Source of the DNA: Aquarana catesbeiana
Taxonomy: Eukaryota; Chordata; Amphibia; Anura; Ranidae
DNA length: 64,000 nt
Reading direction: 5' to 3'
Assembly (NCBI RefSeq): GCF_042186555.1
Contig: NC_133334.1
Coordinates: 209,007,942 to 209,071,941, forward strand
The translations under genes and the position numbers were made by a program. Below, in pieces: positions 31,082-42,504 of the stretch (position 1 is its first letter; each line of letters starts with the position of its first letter). The notes beneath the pieces are model-generated. The model was given only the letters and a program-made list of their open reading frames with translations. It was not told the origin of the DNA and made no database searches.

Positions 31082-32919
31082 CATTTAACCTTTATCAGTT
31101 CAGCATCATTGGAACATACATCAGTTACCTTCACTAGCAAGGGGGCCTTCTCTCCTGTCTCTGAAGAAGGAGGACCTTGCACTTCCACTCCACCCTCCCC
31201 CTCCCTCTGTCCATCTACAGGTTGCCCAGATATTACCCCAACATCTGTAAACAGTACCTTGGGAGGTCCAGAGAGATCCGTGGGAGCATCTGGGGTGCTT
31301 TTAGCAGGGGCATAGTATGAAACAAGGGTACCTAAATCAGAACCCAACAACACTGCAGTGGGGATCTCCTCCGAGACACCCACCTCTCTCATCCCACTTC
31401 CGGCACCCCAATCAATAAAAACATAGGCACGGGGTACACAGGAACGGGTCCCCCCAACTCCGGTGAGGGTAAGGAACTTCTCTGGGATGATGTCTGTTTC
31501 TTCTATAACCTCTGGTCTGACCAATGTGACTTCGGCTCCGGTGTCACGAAAGCCTGTTACAGTCCGGTGGCCTACGATGACTGGCTGCAAGTTGGCATTG
31601 GTTCCGGGAGGTTTCCCACTGACGAGCAGCACAGCGGAAGGTTTGCTAGCCGGATGGCCAGGTGATATCGTCTTCTTCTGCTCAGGGCACTGCGCCCTGA
31701 GATGTCCGGCTCCCCCACAGTTGTAGCATTTGCGTTTGTCCGTTAGGAAGGCCTTGGCTCCAGGAGTTGCAGGTTCCGGCTGCTGAGGAACTTGTTTGGT
31801 AGGCATAGGAGGGGTTGCCGTGTGCGATTTCCCTCCTTTCCAGCCATTCAGAGGAGCCTTGCGATGGTCAGATACCCGAGAGTGGATATAGGTATCTGCC
31901 AGTTCTGCTGCTGCTTTGGCAGAGGCTGGCTTTCGCTCCAGCACAAACTGTCTGACGTCTGTAGGACAGATGTGCAAAAGTTGATCTGCAATCATAAGAT
32001 CCTCCAGGGATTCAAAAGAATCGTCTTCCAAGCCTTTAGTCCACTGCCGGAATGTGGTGCGTAAGCGACCTACCACATCCATGTATGAGTCCCCAGGCCC
32101 CTTTTGCAAGGACCTAAAACGCTTCCGGTACACTTCCGGGGTTAGCTGAAACTTTTGGATGATTGCAGCTTTTAGGGCCGCATAATCGTCGCACTGTTCT
32201 TCTGACAGTTCGACATAAGCATCCAGGGCCTTGCCTCGTAGCCCTGGTGTCAGGTACCGGGCCCATTGTGCTGGGGGCAGATGGTACTGACGGCAAGTTT
32301 TTTCAAACGACAGTAGATACACGTCAATGTCACTGTCTTTTTCCATAACTGGAAATTTGGCTGCTGGGATCACTGGCAGAGAGGCATCCCTGTGCTCTAG
32401 GGATCCGAGGTTCTGAGCCTGTCGCTGCTGCTGGAGCCTAGCCATCTCCAATTCGTGCCGACGATCAGCCTCCCTCTCAGCCTGGCGTTCTGCCGCCTCT
32501 CGCTCAGCCCTGCGCTCTTCTCGCTCAGCCTGGCGTTCCAGAAACTGCAGGTACACCACAGGATCCGTCTCCCTGAGGTTTTGTAGAGTTTCTTGCATTT
32601 GAAGAGAGTCTATGATGGTTTCAGGCAATCTGATGCTGGCCTGCTCTTGTGGTGGCTTGGAGGTAACAATCCGTGGTATTCCAGTGTCAGTCTCTGCTTG
32701 CCCATCTGGTGAGGCCGCCTCTGAACCACTGGGCTCTGGAGTAGCGGAAACCCTTTCTGGTCCAGTTTCCCCCAGGTTCTGGTGTGCACGGATATCAAAC
32801 TCCTGTAAGGCATGTATCAAGCCTTCACGATTTTTGCCACCGACATCAATTCCTCTTTCTGCGCACTCAACAGTCAGTTCATTCTTGCTCATCTTTTTAT
32901 ATGCTGATAACCCAGACAT
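30229..32919 (-). CDS. Gmr1 gag-protease-integrase N-terminus (frame ends in a frameshift tail)
   Basis: The likely start is MSGLSAYKKM at 32919; the frame is open to 33060 upstream, in leader. In order: SAP-like helix pair (NELTVECAERGIDVGGKN), coiled coil rich in Glu/Arg (ERQAEREERRAEREAAERQ), capsid with a SCAN-like C-terminal half (VYRKRFRSLQKGPGD, RLRTTFRQWTK, LMIADQLLHICPTDVRQFVL), CCHC knuckle CYNCGGAGHLRAQC, protease RDTGAEVTLV, an 11-residue Asp run (GAT repeat, 31049-31081), then the integrase zinc domain (HLGITKTRGRLIHNFYWP, CRSCVTC) and the first catalytic Asp (VDIIGPL). Near 30396-30400 a one-base loss shifts the frame; the last ~50 residues are out-of-frame noise. Gag, protease and integrase appear in one frame. 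Confidence 0.9.
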
Positions 32920-33128
32920 TTTGCAAGCAGAAGAGATAGAACAGAAAGAAGAGATAGGAAGAAGGTGTAGGAAGGAGCTGTTGCTGTATGTCTCTCTTGA
33001 AAAAAATCGAAATAAAAAAAAAAATATGCACCAGCTTGTCTCTAAGGACTGTTTCCACAAAGGTTACAATCCTTCAGTGCAGAGCTAATTCCTAACAATG
33101 CACTGAATGCTCTTAATGCGAAACTATC

Positions 33129-33147
33129 CCGCTACGCTGCCAGCCAA
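33129..33147 (-). promoter_or_regulatory. Candidate primer-binding site
   Basis: On the minus strand, two to three bases after the 5' LTR, TGGCTGGCAGCGTAGCGGG begins with the TGG expected opposite a tRNA CCA end. I cannot name the tRNA. Confidence 0.45.
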
Positions 33148-33149
33148 TA

Positions 33150-34535
33150 TGTGACGAACGCGGGTGTCAGATCCCTGCCCTCCTCGCTAACTCGCGACAA
33201 AGGACCGGCCAACCTCACACCACGCTGTCACTTACGTAACAATGCCACTCTCAGCTGCGCCCAGCACAAAGATTTTCCAGCTTGCAGGACCACAATCTAG
33301 GTGCGAGCAGCCTGAGAGTGATTGTCACTGGGCTAATTACACAATTAACCCTTTAACTGTCACCACCCCCGTTTAAAAGACCGAGCCGGGGGAGACTCGT
33401 AATTTAGCAATACCAATTATAATTTTAGAATAAGCGTCTGCCACACACACTGTCACCACAGACAGGTCTGCTCAGAGTCTTACTCTACAACAGTAGCGCC
33501 CTTCAAGAGGCAGGTTCGTTTATAGCTTGCATTAAGAGCTTTAGAGACAAGGTTAACACTTTTCAACATAAGGGTTTATTATGAAAAGGTCAAAGTTGAT
33601 GCAAATAAAATATTTACAGAAAAAAGATGTTTCAAAAGATAAAGACAATATACAGCCACAAAGCAATAAGGTAGAATTGGGAAGAAAGAATACTTGCAAT
33701 TAATGTCCAAGGGTTGATCAGAGTTCGATCGATGAGCTAGGTAATTGGTTCTCGACTTGGCAGATGTTTCTTCTTGGATGGTAAAAGGAGAACTGACCAT
33801 TGTCTTGGCATCTCCTCTTTTCTGTCAAATCAAAAGGGGTGTTGACAGCGACCAGTAACCAATCATCTGGTCAGCTGGTGTAGGGGTTGGTTGCTGGGAG
33901 GTGTCTACACTCATGACCACGTCCCAGGTACATTTTGTAATACATGTTCATATATCTGCATCTATAGTGTTTACAGACTCCAAATATCCATATTCTTATT
34001 CAACTTGAGATTTCCTTCAAAACAAGTCTAAACATGCTATGTCTATAACGTATAGCCTGCTTTGGAGGAATAAGTGGTCCCAGGGGTTTCCCATATGACC
34101 TGACATAGGGGTGTCTGGACTTGAAACGTTCCATATTATCTGAGGAAGCTAAATATGTCCAGATTATGTCTGTGCTATTACTAAGTCAGAAGTTATGAAA
34201 CATGCTGAAATTTCATACTTATTCTAGTGAGGTGTATTCAGAAGACTTTACGACCTAGACCTGTTTGTTCTCTGAGTGGGGAGGGTGACAGTTTTACGAC
34301 AGGCCTGAACACTGCCCTTACAACAAATGTTTTTCTACTGACTTAGCCTGGCTCTGTTTTCTCTGTTGAGATAACCTTTTCTGTTGAACTTAAAAAGCTT
34401 TGAATTCCTAAGGTGGGGAAGACGGAGTTCAGAGTTCTCTGTGAGGTTACATGGTTAGCAAAACTGTCATGGCTACTTCCACACAAGATGGCAGCTAGCT
34501 ACAGCTTGTCATGTCCCGTACTTGATATCGTTACA
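33150..34535 (-). repeat. 5' LTR of the Gmr1 element
   Basis: 1386 bp, TGTGAC...GTTACA ends, the same length as the partner. It should drive transcription leftward. Confidence 0.93.
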
Positions 34536-34769
34536 GCCGGGTCCACGGTAAACGTCCGCTAATAGCGGCCGTTTACCACGTGATCGCTCCGATCACTTGT
34601 AAACAAACCGGCTCTGATCACTTGTAAGCAATCCGGCGTCATGTCCGGTTCCTCTCTCCCTTCTGTATCGATCGGTACAGAGAGGAGAGAGATCAGAGGC
34701 AGCAGCGCTGTGGACTGGATGTGTAGTGCCCACAACGCTGATATGTGATAACTCCAGCACTCATCAAGC

Positions 34770-36110
34770 CATCCATCCATCCATGCTCAGCCATCCATCC
34801 TCATTAATACTCAGCCATCCATCCTCATCAATACGCAGCCATCCATCCTCATCAATACTCAGCCATCCATCCTCATCAATACTCAGCCATCTATGCTCAT
34901 CCATCCATCCTCAGCAATACTCATCCATCCATCCTCAGCAATACTCATCCATCTATCCATCCTCAGCAATACTCATCCATCCATCCATACTCATCGATAC
35001 TCATCCATGCTCAGCAATACTCATCCATCCATCCATGCTCAGCCATCCCATCCATACCCTGCTGTACCCAGCCGCACCCAGCCGTACCCAGCCGTACTCA
35101 GCCGTACCCAGCAGTACTCAGCCGTACCCAGCCGTACTCAGCCGTACTCAGCCGTACCCAGCCGTACTCAGCCGTACCCAGCCGTACTCAGCCGTACCCA
35201 GCCGCACTCAGCCGCACCCAGCCGTACTCAGCCGTACCCAGCCGCACTCAGCCGCACTCAGCCGTACCCAGCCGTACTCAGCCGCACCCAGTCGTACCCA
35301 GCCGTACCCAGCCGCACTCAGCCGCACTCAGCCGTACCCAGCTGTACTCAGCCGTACCCAGCCGCACTCAGCCGCACTCAGCCGTACCCAGCTGTACTCA
35401 GCCGTACCCAGCCGCACTCAGCCGCACTCAGCCGTATCCAGTTGTACTCAGCCGTACCCAGCCGCACTCAGCCGCACTCAGCCGTACCCAGTTGTACTCA
35501 GCCGTACCCAGCCGTACTCAGCCGCACCCAGCCGTACCCAGCCGTACCCAGCCGTACTCAGCCGTACCCAGCCGTACTCAACCGTACCCAGCTGTACTCA
35601 GCCGTACCCAGCCGCACTCAGCCGCACCCAGCCGTACTCAGCCGTACCCAGCCGTACTCAGCCGTACCCAGCTGTACTCAGCCGTACCCAGCCGCACTCA
35701 GCCGCACCCAGCCGTACTCAGCCGTACCCAGCCGCACTCAGCTGTACCCAGCCGTACTCAGCCGCACCTAGTCGTACCCAGCCGTACCCAGCCGCACTCA
35801 GCCACACTCAGCCGTACCCAGCTGTACTCAGCCGTACCCAGCCGCACTCAGCCGCACTCAGCCGTACCCAGCTGTACTCAGCCGTACCCAGCCGTACTCA
35901 GCCGCACCCAGCCGTACCCAGCCGTACTCAGCCGTACTCAGCCGTACTCAGCCGTACCCAGCCCCACTCAGCCGCACCCAGCAATACTCAGCCCTACCCA
36001 GTCGTACCCAGCCGTACTCAGCCATACCCAGCCGTAACTATCCATACCCAGCCGCACCCAGCCGTACTCAGCCATACCCAGCCGTACTCAGGCATACTCA
36101 TTCATGCTCA
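34770..36110. repeat. Ten-base minisatellite (AGCCGTAC(C/T)C)n
   Basis: The first ~280 bp are ATCCATCC/CTCAGCC-rich; from ~35060 the unit CAGCCGTACC or CAGCCGTACT runs for about 1 kb with C/T changes. A ten-base period without stops creates long frames in all three plus-strand phases (up to 527 codons), but these are repeat artefacts. Confidence 0.9.
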
Positions 36111-37341
36111 GCCATCCCCATCCACGGCTCATCCATCCCCATTCATGCTCATCCATGCCACTAGAGTGCCTCACAAAAGTGTAATAGGTAGTCAAATTAG
36201 ATTTGACATTTATGCTCCTAGAACACCTGATGGTGCTCCCTGCATGTTGGGCCTCTCTATGTGGCCAGGCTATGTAAAAGTCCCACACATGTGGTATCAC
36301 CGTACTTAGGAGGAGTAGGAGCATCTATTTTTGGGTGTAATTTTTGGCATGTACATGCTATTTTTTAGACATATTGTATGAATTGACAACTTTGTGGAAA
36401 AATGCGTTTTTCATTTTCTTTCCACATTTTCCAAAAACTTGTAGAAAAAAATGACATGTTCAAAATACTCATTATGCCTCATAGATTATACATTGGGTTG
36501 TTTTCTTTCCAAAATGGGGTCATTTTTGGGGTGTTTCCATTGTCCTGGTGCTCCAGTGTAAGAGGTAGTCAAGAAATTACATGTATAATTTATGCTCCAA
36601 GAACGCCTGACAGTGCTCTCTGCATATTGGGCCTCTATATGTGGCCAGGCTGTGTAAAAGTCTCACATGTGGTATTGCCATACTCAGGAGAAGTAGTAGA
36701 ATGTGTTGGGGTGTAATTTGTGCTATGCATATGCTGTGTGGGAGAAATAACCTGCTAATATAACAATTTTGTGAAAAAAAATAAAAACATTTAAAAAAAC
36801 TCACCATGACTCTTACTAAATACCTTGGAATGTCTAGTTTCCAAAAAGGGGTCATTTGGGGGGTATTTGTACTTTCCTGGCTTTTTAGGGTCTCAAAAAA
36901 TGAGATAGGCCACCAGTGCATCAGGTGTGATCAATTTTCAGAAATTGGCACCATAGCTTGTGGACTCTATAACTTTCACAAAGACCAAATAATATACACC
37001 GATTTGGGTTATTTTTTTACCAAAGATATGTAGCAGTATAAATTTTGGCCAAAATTTATGAAGAACAATTACTAATTTTCAAAATTTTATAACAGAAACC
37101 AAGAAAAATTCATTTTTTTACAGAATTTTCAAAAAATTTCGCAAAAAAAAACAAAAAAAAAACAGCGGTGATTAAATACTACCAAAAGAAAGCTCTATTT
37201 GTGTGAAAAAAAGGACAAAAATTTCATATAGGTACAGTGTTGCATTACTGAGTAATTGTCATTCAAAATGTGAGAGCACCGAAAGCTGAAAATTGGTCTG
37301 GTTAGGAAGGGAGTTTAAGTGCCCAGTGGGTAAGAGGTTAA

Positions 37342-38972
37342 ACACATCAATACAATCTATTTAGAAAAACATTATTCAGAAGAAAAAAAATAAGATTCAT
37401 TTTAAGACAAAGATTCAGCAATCACTGCAAGAATGAGCAAATATAAATTAATACATTTATTACCCATAAGTACACTTAGCAACCAAATCAACCAGAGCAA
37501 TTTTAAGCTAAATCAATCAAAACCATATGAACAGGGGTATTTCTAGATGTTATGGTGCCCAGGGCACAGAGTTTGTAATACGTTCCCATTCACTACCTGG
37601 ATTGAGATGAAACAAGTATGTAAATTGTGGTGCCCGTGCAGTTCTTAGCTGTGTTCACAAATGTCTAACACAGATCAGCCTCTGCTGCAGCCTCTCCCCT
37701 TGCTACAAAAGTATAATGTTGTAGTTTGTTAGATGGGGAAGAGGAGTAAATGCTTCCCTTTGCTTGCAGTGCACTAAGGACGTCTTATACTAGGCAAAGT
37801 CAATTAACTGAAGATCAAATACTGCTGCCTAATGATAAAATGTAAATTTTGCAATAAAATATCCTGCTGCTTTTGTAACATGTCAGGAATGTATTCATGT
37901 TAAGTTAATGAAAGGTCCACTTTAATCATCAGCTCACATTAAACTATATAGCAGTTTTAAAAATATAAAATGATATAGATATGTAAGCATTTATATTATA
38001 TTAATATATCTGATCTAGAGGCTCTTTTAGAGACCGTTTGCCTGATCCTATATGGTGGGACTCAGTAGCATGTTGGTGGGATGGATTTAGCATTTTATGT
38101 CGTATGATTTATTAGCTTTTTCTTTTAAAGAGACATAAGATAAGTTTTGTTGCCATCTCATTAAATAAAGTAATCCTATCCCATTGGTTCCTAATGTAAA
38201 CAAATGGAAGCTTTTCTTCATGGCTGAAATTCTTTACCCCTTCACTCATGGTGTTATTCATCTCTGCATTATGTCCAACTACACAGCGTCCTTTCTATGA
38301 CCCTGTGCCAAAACATACATATCACACTTTCACAAAGTAGTTAAATATCAATACAGAAATAACTGTCTTCCCAAACATTTTATAACAATAAAGAAATAAG
38401 AAAAAAAATGATAAAAAATGTCATTGTAAATGTAAAAAATAGATAAAAATGTCAGCTACTTATGAATTAAATATTTATTATATTTATATCCCCTTTGTTC
38501 ATATTAAAGCCAGAATCAGGACCAATCGGTACACAAGGCAACGTAAAAAATATAAAAAGCAGCTTAGGCTGCAATACTCACCTTCAATCTGTGTCTGTAT
38601 CCTGCAGTACTAACTCTTGACCACAAGATGTCCCCAGTCTTCCAGACTGTACAGAAAACTGAAGCTTGATACTATGAGTGAGCGGCATCATGGGACCTCT
38701 GAGGGGGTATCACCCTTTTTTGTATAATCAGAGGACTGCTCTAAGTCAGAGAAGAGGTGAAGAAGAAGAATATTCAGCACGTCACGTTTGCCATCATATA
38801 GGAAACATATTTTATAATATGACAAAATTATTAATAACTTGCACATGATTATTATTTAACCCTAATACAAATGTCTTTATTAAACTTTTAAGTAGAACTA
38901 CAAACCTCAACTGTCCTATAAGGTTTCAGTTGAGGAGAATCTCTGGGACTTTCAATGCAATAGGCATATAGG
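37342..38972. other. Unassigned AT-rich sequence
   Basis: I see no gene, long ORF, terminal repeat or splice pattern. Confidence 0.5.
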
Positions 38973-39575
38973 GTTAAAGTGATTGTAAAGTCTCATTTTT
39001 ATGCCAATAAAAATAACAAACATGTCATACTTACCTGCTCTGTTGCAGTGGATTTGAACAAAGCAGCCCAGATCCTCCTCTTCTTGGGTCCCTCTTCTGT
39101 GTACCTGGCCCCTCCCTCCTGTCTAGTGCCCCCACAGCAAGCAGCTTGCTATGGGGGCACCCGAGCCGAGTCACAGCTCTGTGTGTCCATTCAGACACGG
39201 AGCTGTGGCCCGTCCCCGCCCCCCTCTCTCGCCTGATTGGCTGACTGACATTGATTGCAGCAGCGGGAGCCAATGGCGCAGCTGCTGTGTCTCAGCCAAT
39301 CAGGATCGAGAGTCTCAGACAGCTGAGACCTTCGTGGACATCGCTGGACAGAGATGGGGCTCAGGCAGTGGTGGCTGGTGCTAAATATTTGGGGGGGGGG
39401 GCAAACGAATGCAGGGAGATGGACAGGAAGGCGGCGATTGCTGCAAGCACAGTGGGAGATGGAAGGCAGCACCTCGACCCCCCCTCCATTAGATGGAAGA
39501 GAAGACGGTCCTAAGACTCCCTGGCCAATCGGGTCTCGGGACCCACTTCCTGATTGGCCAGGAGGAGAATCAGGA
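38973..39575. repeat. GC-richer interspersed-repeat-like block
   Basis: Starts TTAAAGTGATTGTAAAGTC, like the TTAAAG-type MITE at 3643, followed by a GC-rich body with short frames lacking motifs. A matching right end is not evident; a poly(G) run is at about 39391-39400. Confidence 0.4.
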
Positions 39576-39587
39576 AGACAGTAGTTA

Positions 39588-39750
39588 CATAGTAGGTGAG
39601 GTTGGAAAAAGACAGAAGTCCATCAAGTCCAACCTATGTGTGTGATTATATGTCAGTATTACATTGTATATCCCTGTATGTTGCAGTCGTTCACGTGCTT
39701 ATCTAATAGTTTTTTGAAACTATCGATGCTTCCCGCTGATACCACCAATA
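39588..39750 (-). pseudogene. CR1-like LINE 3' tail fragment
   Basis: Minus-strand copy of the CR1 tail (TTGGACTTGATGGACTTCTG) with only the last codons of the RT ORF. Much like the tails at 5191 and 40281. Confidence 0.75.
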
Positions 39751-40280
39751 GCAAATATTAATTCACACAACTGGGTGGGCTGAGGACACAGTGCTCTGGG
39801 CCCCGAGCCCAACCTTTTTTAAACCAATTAAAGCCTCAGACTCTAATCATGTGCTTCTAAAAAAAATAAACATTGGAATGCGTCCAGCGCCCTGCATGTA
39901 GATTAGGGGTGAGTAAGTGACCCTTAGTGCAGAGAGTGTGTGTTCAGGACCACTCACCTACCTCTGCATGCCTGTTAAATTAGAATGTGCGACTGCATCC
40001 CTATGGGGTAACATAAGCTGAGGGTGGCTCCAACGACATAAACAAACAGTCCATTCACACTGAGCCACAGCACCTGTGTTTGGTAAAGTATAATTCATTG
40101 GCATCACATGTATCATCATAATGACTTTCGGTGGACCGACTGGTCAGGAAATAGTTTGCTACACAATAACTTTGAGTGTTGGGTCAGACATCATGCCCAG
40201 GATTGGAAACATTTAGAAAATGTCTTGTACTCAGAATATAAAGCTATGTTTCATAACCTCACACACAGATTAAGCACATT
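39751..40280. other. Unassigned sequence
   Basis: No gene or repeat structure seen. Confidence 0.5.
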
Positions 40281-41415
40281 ATAGTTACATAGTTACATAG
40301 TAGGTGAGGTTGAAAAAAGACACAAGTCCATCAAGTCCAACCTATGTGTGTGATTATATGTCAGTATTACATTGTATATCCCTGTATGTTGTGGCCGTTC
40401 AGGTGCTTATCTAATAGTTTTTTGAAATTATCGATATTCCCCGCTGAGACCACCGCCTGTGGAAGAGAATTCCATATCCCAACCGCTCTTATAGGGCGTA
40501 CACACGGTCGGACTTTGTTCGGACATTCCGACAATAAAATCCTAGGATTTTTTCCGAGGGATGTTGGCTCAAACTTGTCTTGCATACACACAGTCACACA
40601 AAGTTGTCGGAAAATCCGATCGTTCTGAACGCGGTGACGTAAAACACGTACGTCGGGACTATAAACGGGGCAGTGGCCAATAGCTTTCATCTCTTTATTT
40701 ATTCTGAGCATGCGTGGCACTTTGTCCGTCGGATTTGTGTACACTCGATCGGAATTTCCGACAACGGATTTTGTTGTCGGAAAATTTTATCTCCTGCTCT
40801 CCAACTTTGTGTGTCGGAAAATCCGATGGAAAATGTTCGATGGAGCCCACACACGGTCGGAATTTCCGACAACACGCTCCGATCGGACATTTTCCATCGG
40901 AAAATCCGACCGTGTGTACGGGGCATTACAGTAAAGAACCCTCTACGCAATTTAAGGTTAAACCGCTTTTCTTCTAGTTTTAGTGAATGGCCACATGTCT
41001 TATTAAATTCACTTTCGCAGAAAGGTTTTATCCCTATTGTGGGGTCACCAGTGTGGTATTTGTACATTGAAATCATATCCCCTCTCAAGCGTCTCTTCTC
41101 CAGAGAGAATAAGTTCAGTGCTCCTAACCTTCCCTCATAACTAAGATCCTCCAGACCCTTTATTAGTTTTGTTGCCCTTCTCTGGATTCTCTCCAGTTCC
41201 AGTACATGCTTCCTGAGGACTGGTGCCCAGAACTGGGCAGCATACTCCAGGTGCGGCCGGACCAGAGTCTTGTAGAGTGGGTGAACTATTGTTTTATCCC
41301 TGGAGTTAATCCCCTTTTTAATGCATGCCAATATTCTGTTTGCTTTGCTTGCAGCAGCTTGGCATTGCTGAGCCTATCATCTACTAGGACCTCCAGGTCC
41401 TTTTCCATCCTAGAT
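40281..41415 (-). pseudogene. CR1-like LINE 3' end split by a Harbinger MITE
   Basis: Minus strand: MACIKKGINSRDKTIVHPLY, VRPHLEYAAQFWAPVLRKHV, ELERIQRRATKLIKGLEDLS, then KRFNLKLRRGFFTV. The MITE at 40492-40925 intervenes, then WNSLPQAVVSAGNIDNFKK and the CR1 3' tail with TATGTAAC repeats at 40281-40300. Apart from the insertion the frame is intact in the part present. The empty site at 5385-5400 confirms the exact insertion point (TTA). Confidence 0.9.
40492..40925. mobile_element. Harbinger MITE, family A, inside CR1
   Basis: 434 bp; TAGGGCGTACACACGGTCGG to CCGACCGTGTGTACGGGGCA, flanked by TTA (40489-40491, 40926-40928). Both halves are very similar to the two ends of the 7.95-kb Harbinger, including its TAGGGCG left terminus. 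Confidence 0.93.
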
Positions 41416-41523
41416 TATTAAAGCTAATAGGCAGTACTGAAGTCAAAATTATATTTAAAGTGATACTAAAGTACAATGTTTGATTGCCATTATCCCTTCT
41501 ATTTATGAACAAAAGGTAATGCG

Positions 41524-41661
41524 CATAGGTGTGCACAGCCTATTACATTAGGGTGTGCACCTCACAGCTCAAACACATATGTGCGTGTGCATGTGTATTT
41601 ATACTGATGGTGTCAGCAGAGCAGTAGACAGTGTCAGTAGGGCAGTGGATGGTGTCAGTAG

Positions 41662-41693
<32 letters not shown>

Positions 41694-41847
41694 TTTTATT
41701 TTTTTAATTAGATTTTTTTTTTTTAATTTTAGGAGCCCTGTTGGACTTTGGTGAAATATCAGGGGTCTAAACAGGGAGTATCTGCACCACACAGGGTGAT
41801 TAGGGTGTGCCCAGGCACACTTGGCACACCCTGTGCACACGCCTATG
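41524..41847. mobile_element. hAT-like MITE (CATAGG(T/C)GTGCACAG ends)
   Basis: CATAGGTGTGCACAGCC at the left is mirrored by GTGCACACGCCTATG at the right. Flanks GTAATGCG and GTCATGCC agree at 6 of 8 positions, like a decayed 8-bp hAT duplication. A ~28-base poly(T) run lies inside (~41661-41690). No ORF. Confidence 0.55.
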
Positions 41848-42504
41848 GTCATGCCACTGTATTTTATGTAATATAAAATATCATCTGAGTACCTTATTTA
41901 ATCATTGATGTTCAGCGGTCACATGATGTTTTCCAGGTCTTTCCAATCCTCAGGGAAAGATCTTAGGGAGGACTTTCTATAACTCTGCTTATGTATGCTC
42001 TATAGCAGCAAAGGACATCTGAACTATGAATCTGTGTCTGCACAGATGATTGGTGCTGTGCCAGTCACATAACAAAGCATTTTAAAGCTTATTACAAATC
42101 TATATTTCAAAGCAAATGTTTATTATTTTTTTGCTATAACATGGTGTAGGTGGAGTTTAGGTTGACAATAGCTTTCACTTTGTTCACACTGTAAAGATAT
42201 CTGAAGGAGGTTATGCCAATTAGTCATCAATAATCACCATATTACATCCCACCCCCATAGTGTTTAGCAATATGAGGACATAGAGGTTTAGGGAGGGAGG
42301 GGAGTGTCATTTACCATTTGTGTATACGCCCACATGTGTGACTCTATAGTCACATGTACTGCACAGATAAGAAAACAGAGGAAATGAACAGCTGAGAAGG
42401 GAAGTGAAACCGGAGCATGCTCAGTAGATGTGACAACAACTGGTCTACACAATCTTAAACTACAGTGGGGGCACAGATAAGGAGGGAGAGCAGAGAACAG
42501 CAGG
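41848..42504. other. Unassigned sequence
   Basis: No gene found; ordinary AT-rich spacer. Confidence 0.5.

Larger units (their letters stand above)
26666..34535 (-). mobile_element. Gmr1-type Ty3/Gypsy LTR retrotransposon, full length
   Basis: 7870 bp bounded by two 1386-bp direct repeats beginning TGTGACGAAC and ending ATCGTTACA, flanked by GCCGG (26661-26665, 34536-34540). On the minus strand the order is LTR, gag, protease, integrase, reverse transcriptase, RNase H, LTR. Integrase ahead of RT is the copia-like order found, within Ty3/Gypsy, in the Gmr1 clade of fishes and other deuterostomes. No envelope or chromodomain is visible. Two lesions break pol: a frameshift at about 30396-30400 and an in-frame TGA at 28892-28894. 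The LTRs differ at one position by eye, so the insertion is young. Confidence 0.93.
26524..37337. mobile_element. TTAA element P3, split by the Gmr1 retrotransposon
   Basis: Left end CCGCTTGCCGACATC after TTAA (26520-26523); right end TAAGAGG before TTAA (37338-37341). The Gmr1 insertion (26666-34535, target GCCGG) divides it; without it the element is about 2.9 kb. The remainder holds the ten-base minisatellite (34770-36110) and a right arm (36170-37337) like that of P1, including CAAAAGAAAGCTCTATTTGTG near the end. No transposase seen. Confidence 0.7.

Noticed and set aside
30822..31137. Plus-strand frames opposite the Gmr1 gag-pol
   Set aside because: Shadows of the coding strand, including a poly-Ser or poly-Ile run from the GAT repeat.
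34726..36309. 527-codon ORF of PSRTQPYSAV-type repeats
   Set aside because: It is the translation of a ten-base minisatellite; equivalent long frames exist in the other plus-strand phases and no start context or domain supports it.
37342..38972. Possible host exons in the unassigned stretches
   Set aside because: I looked for splice-bounded conserved frames in this and other unassigned intervals and found none I could defend.
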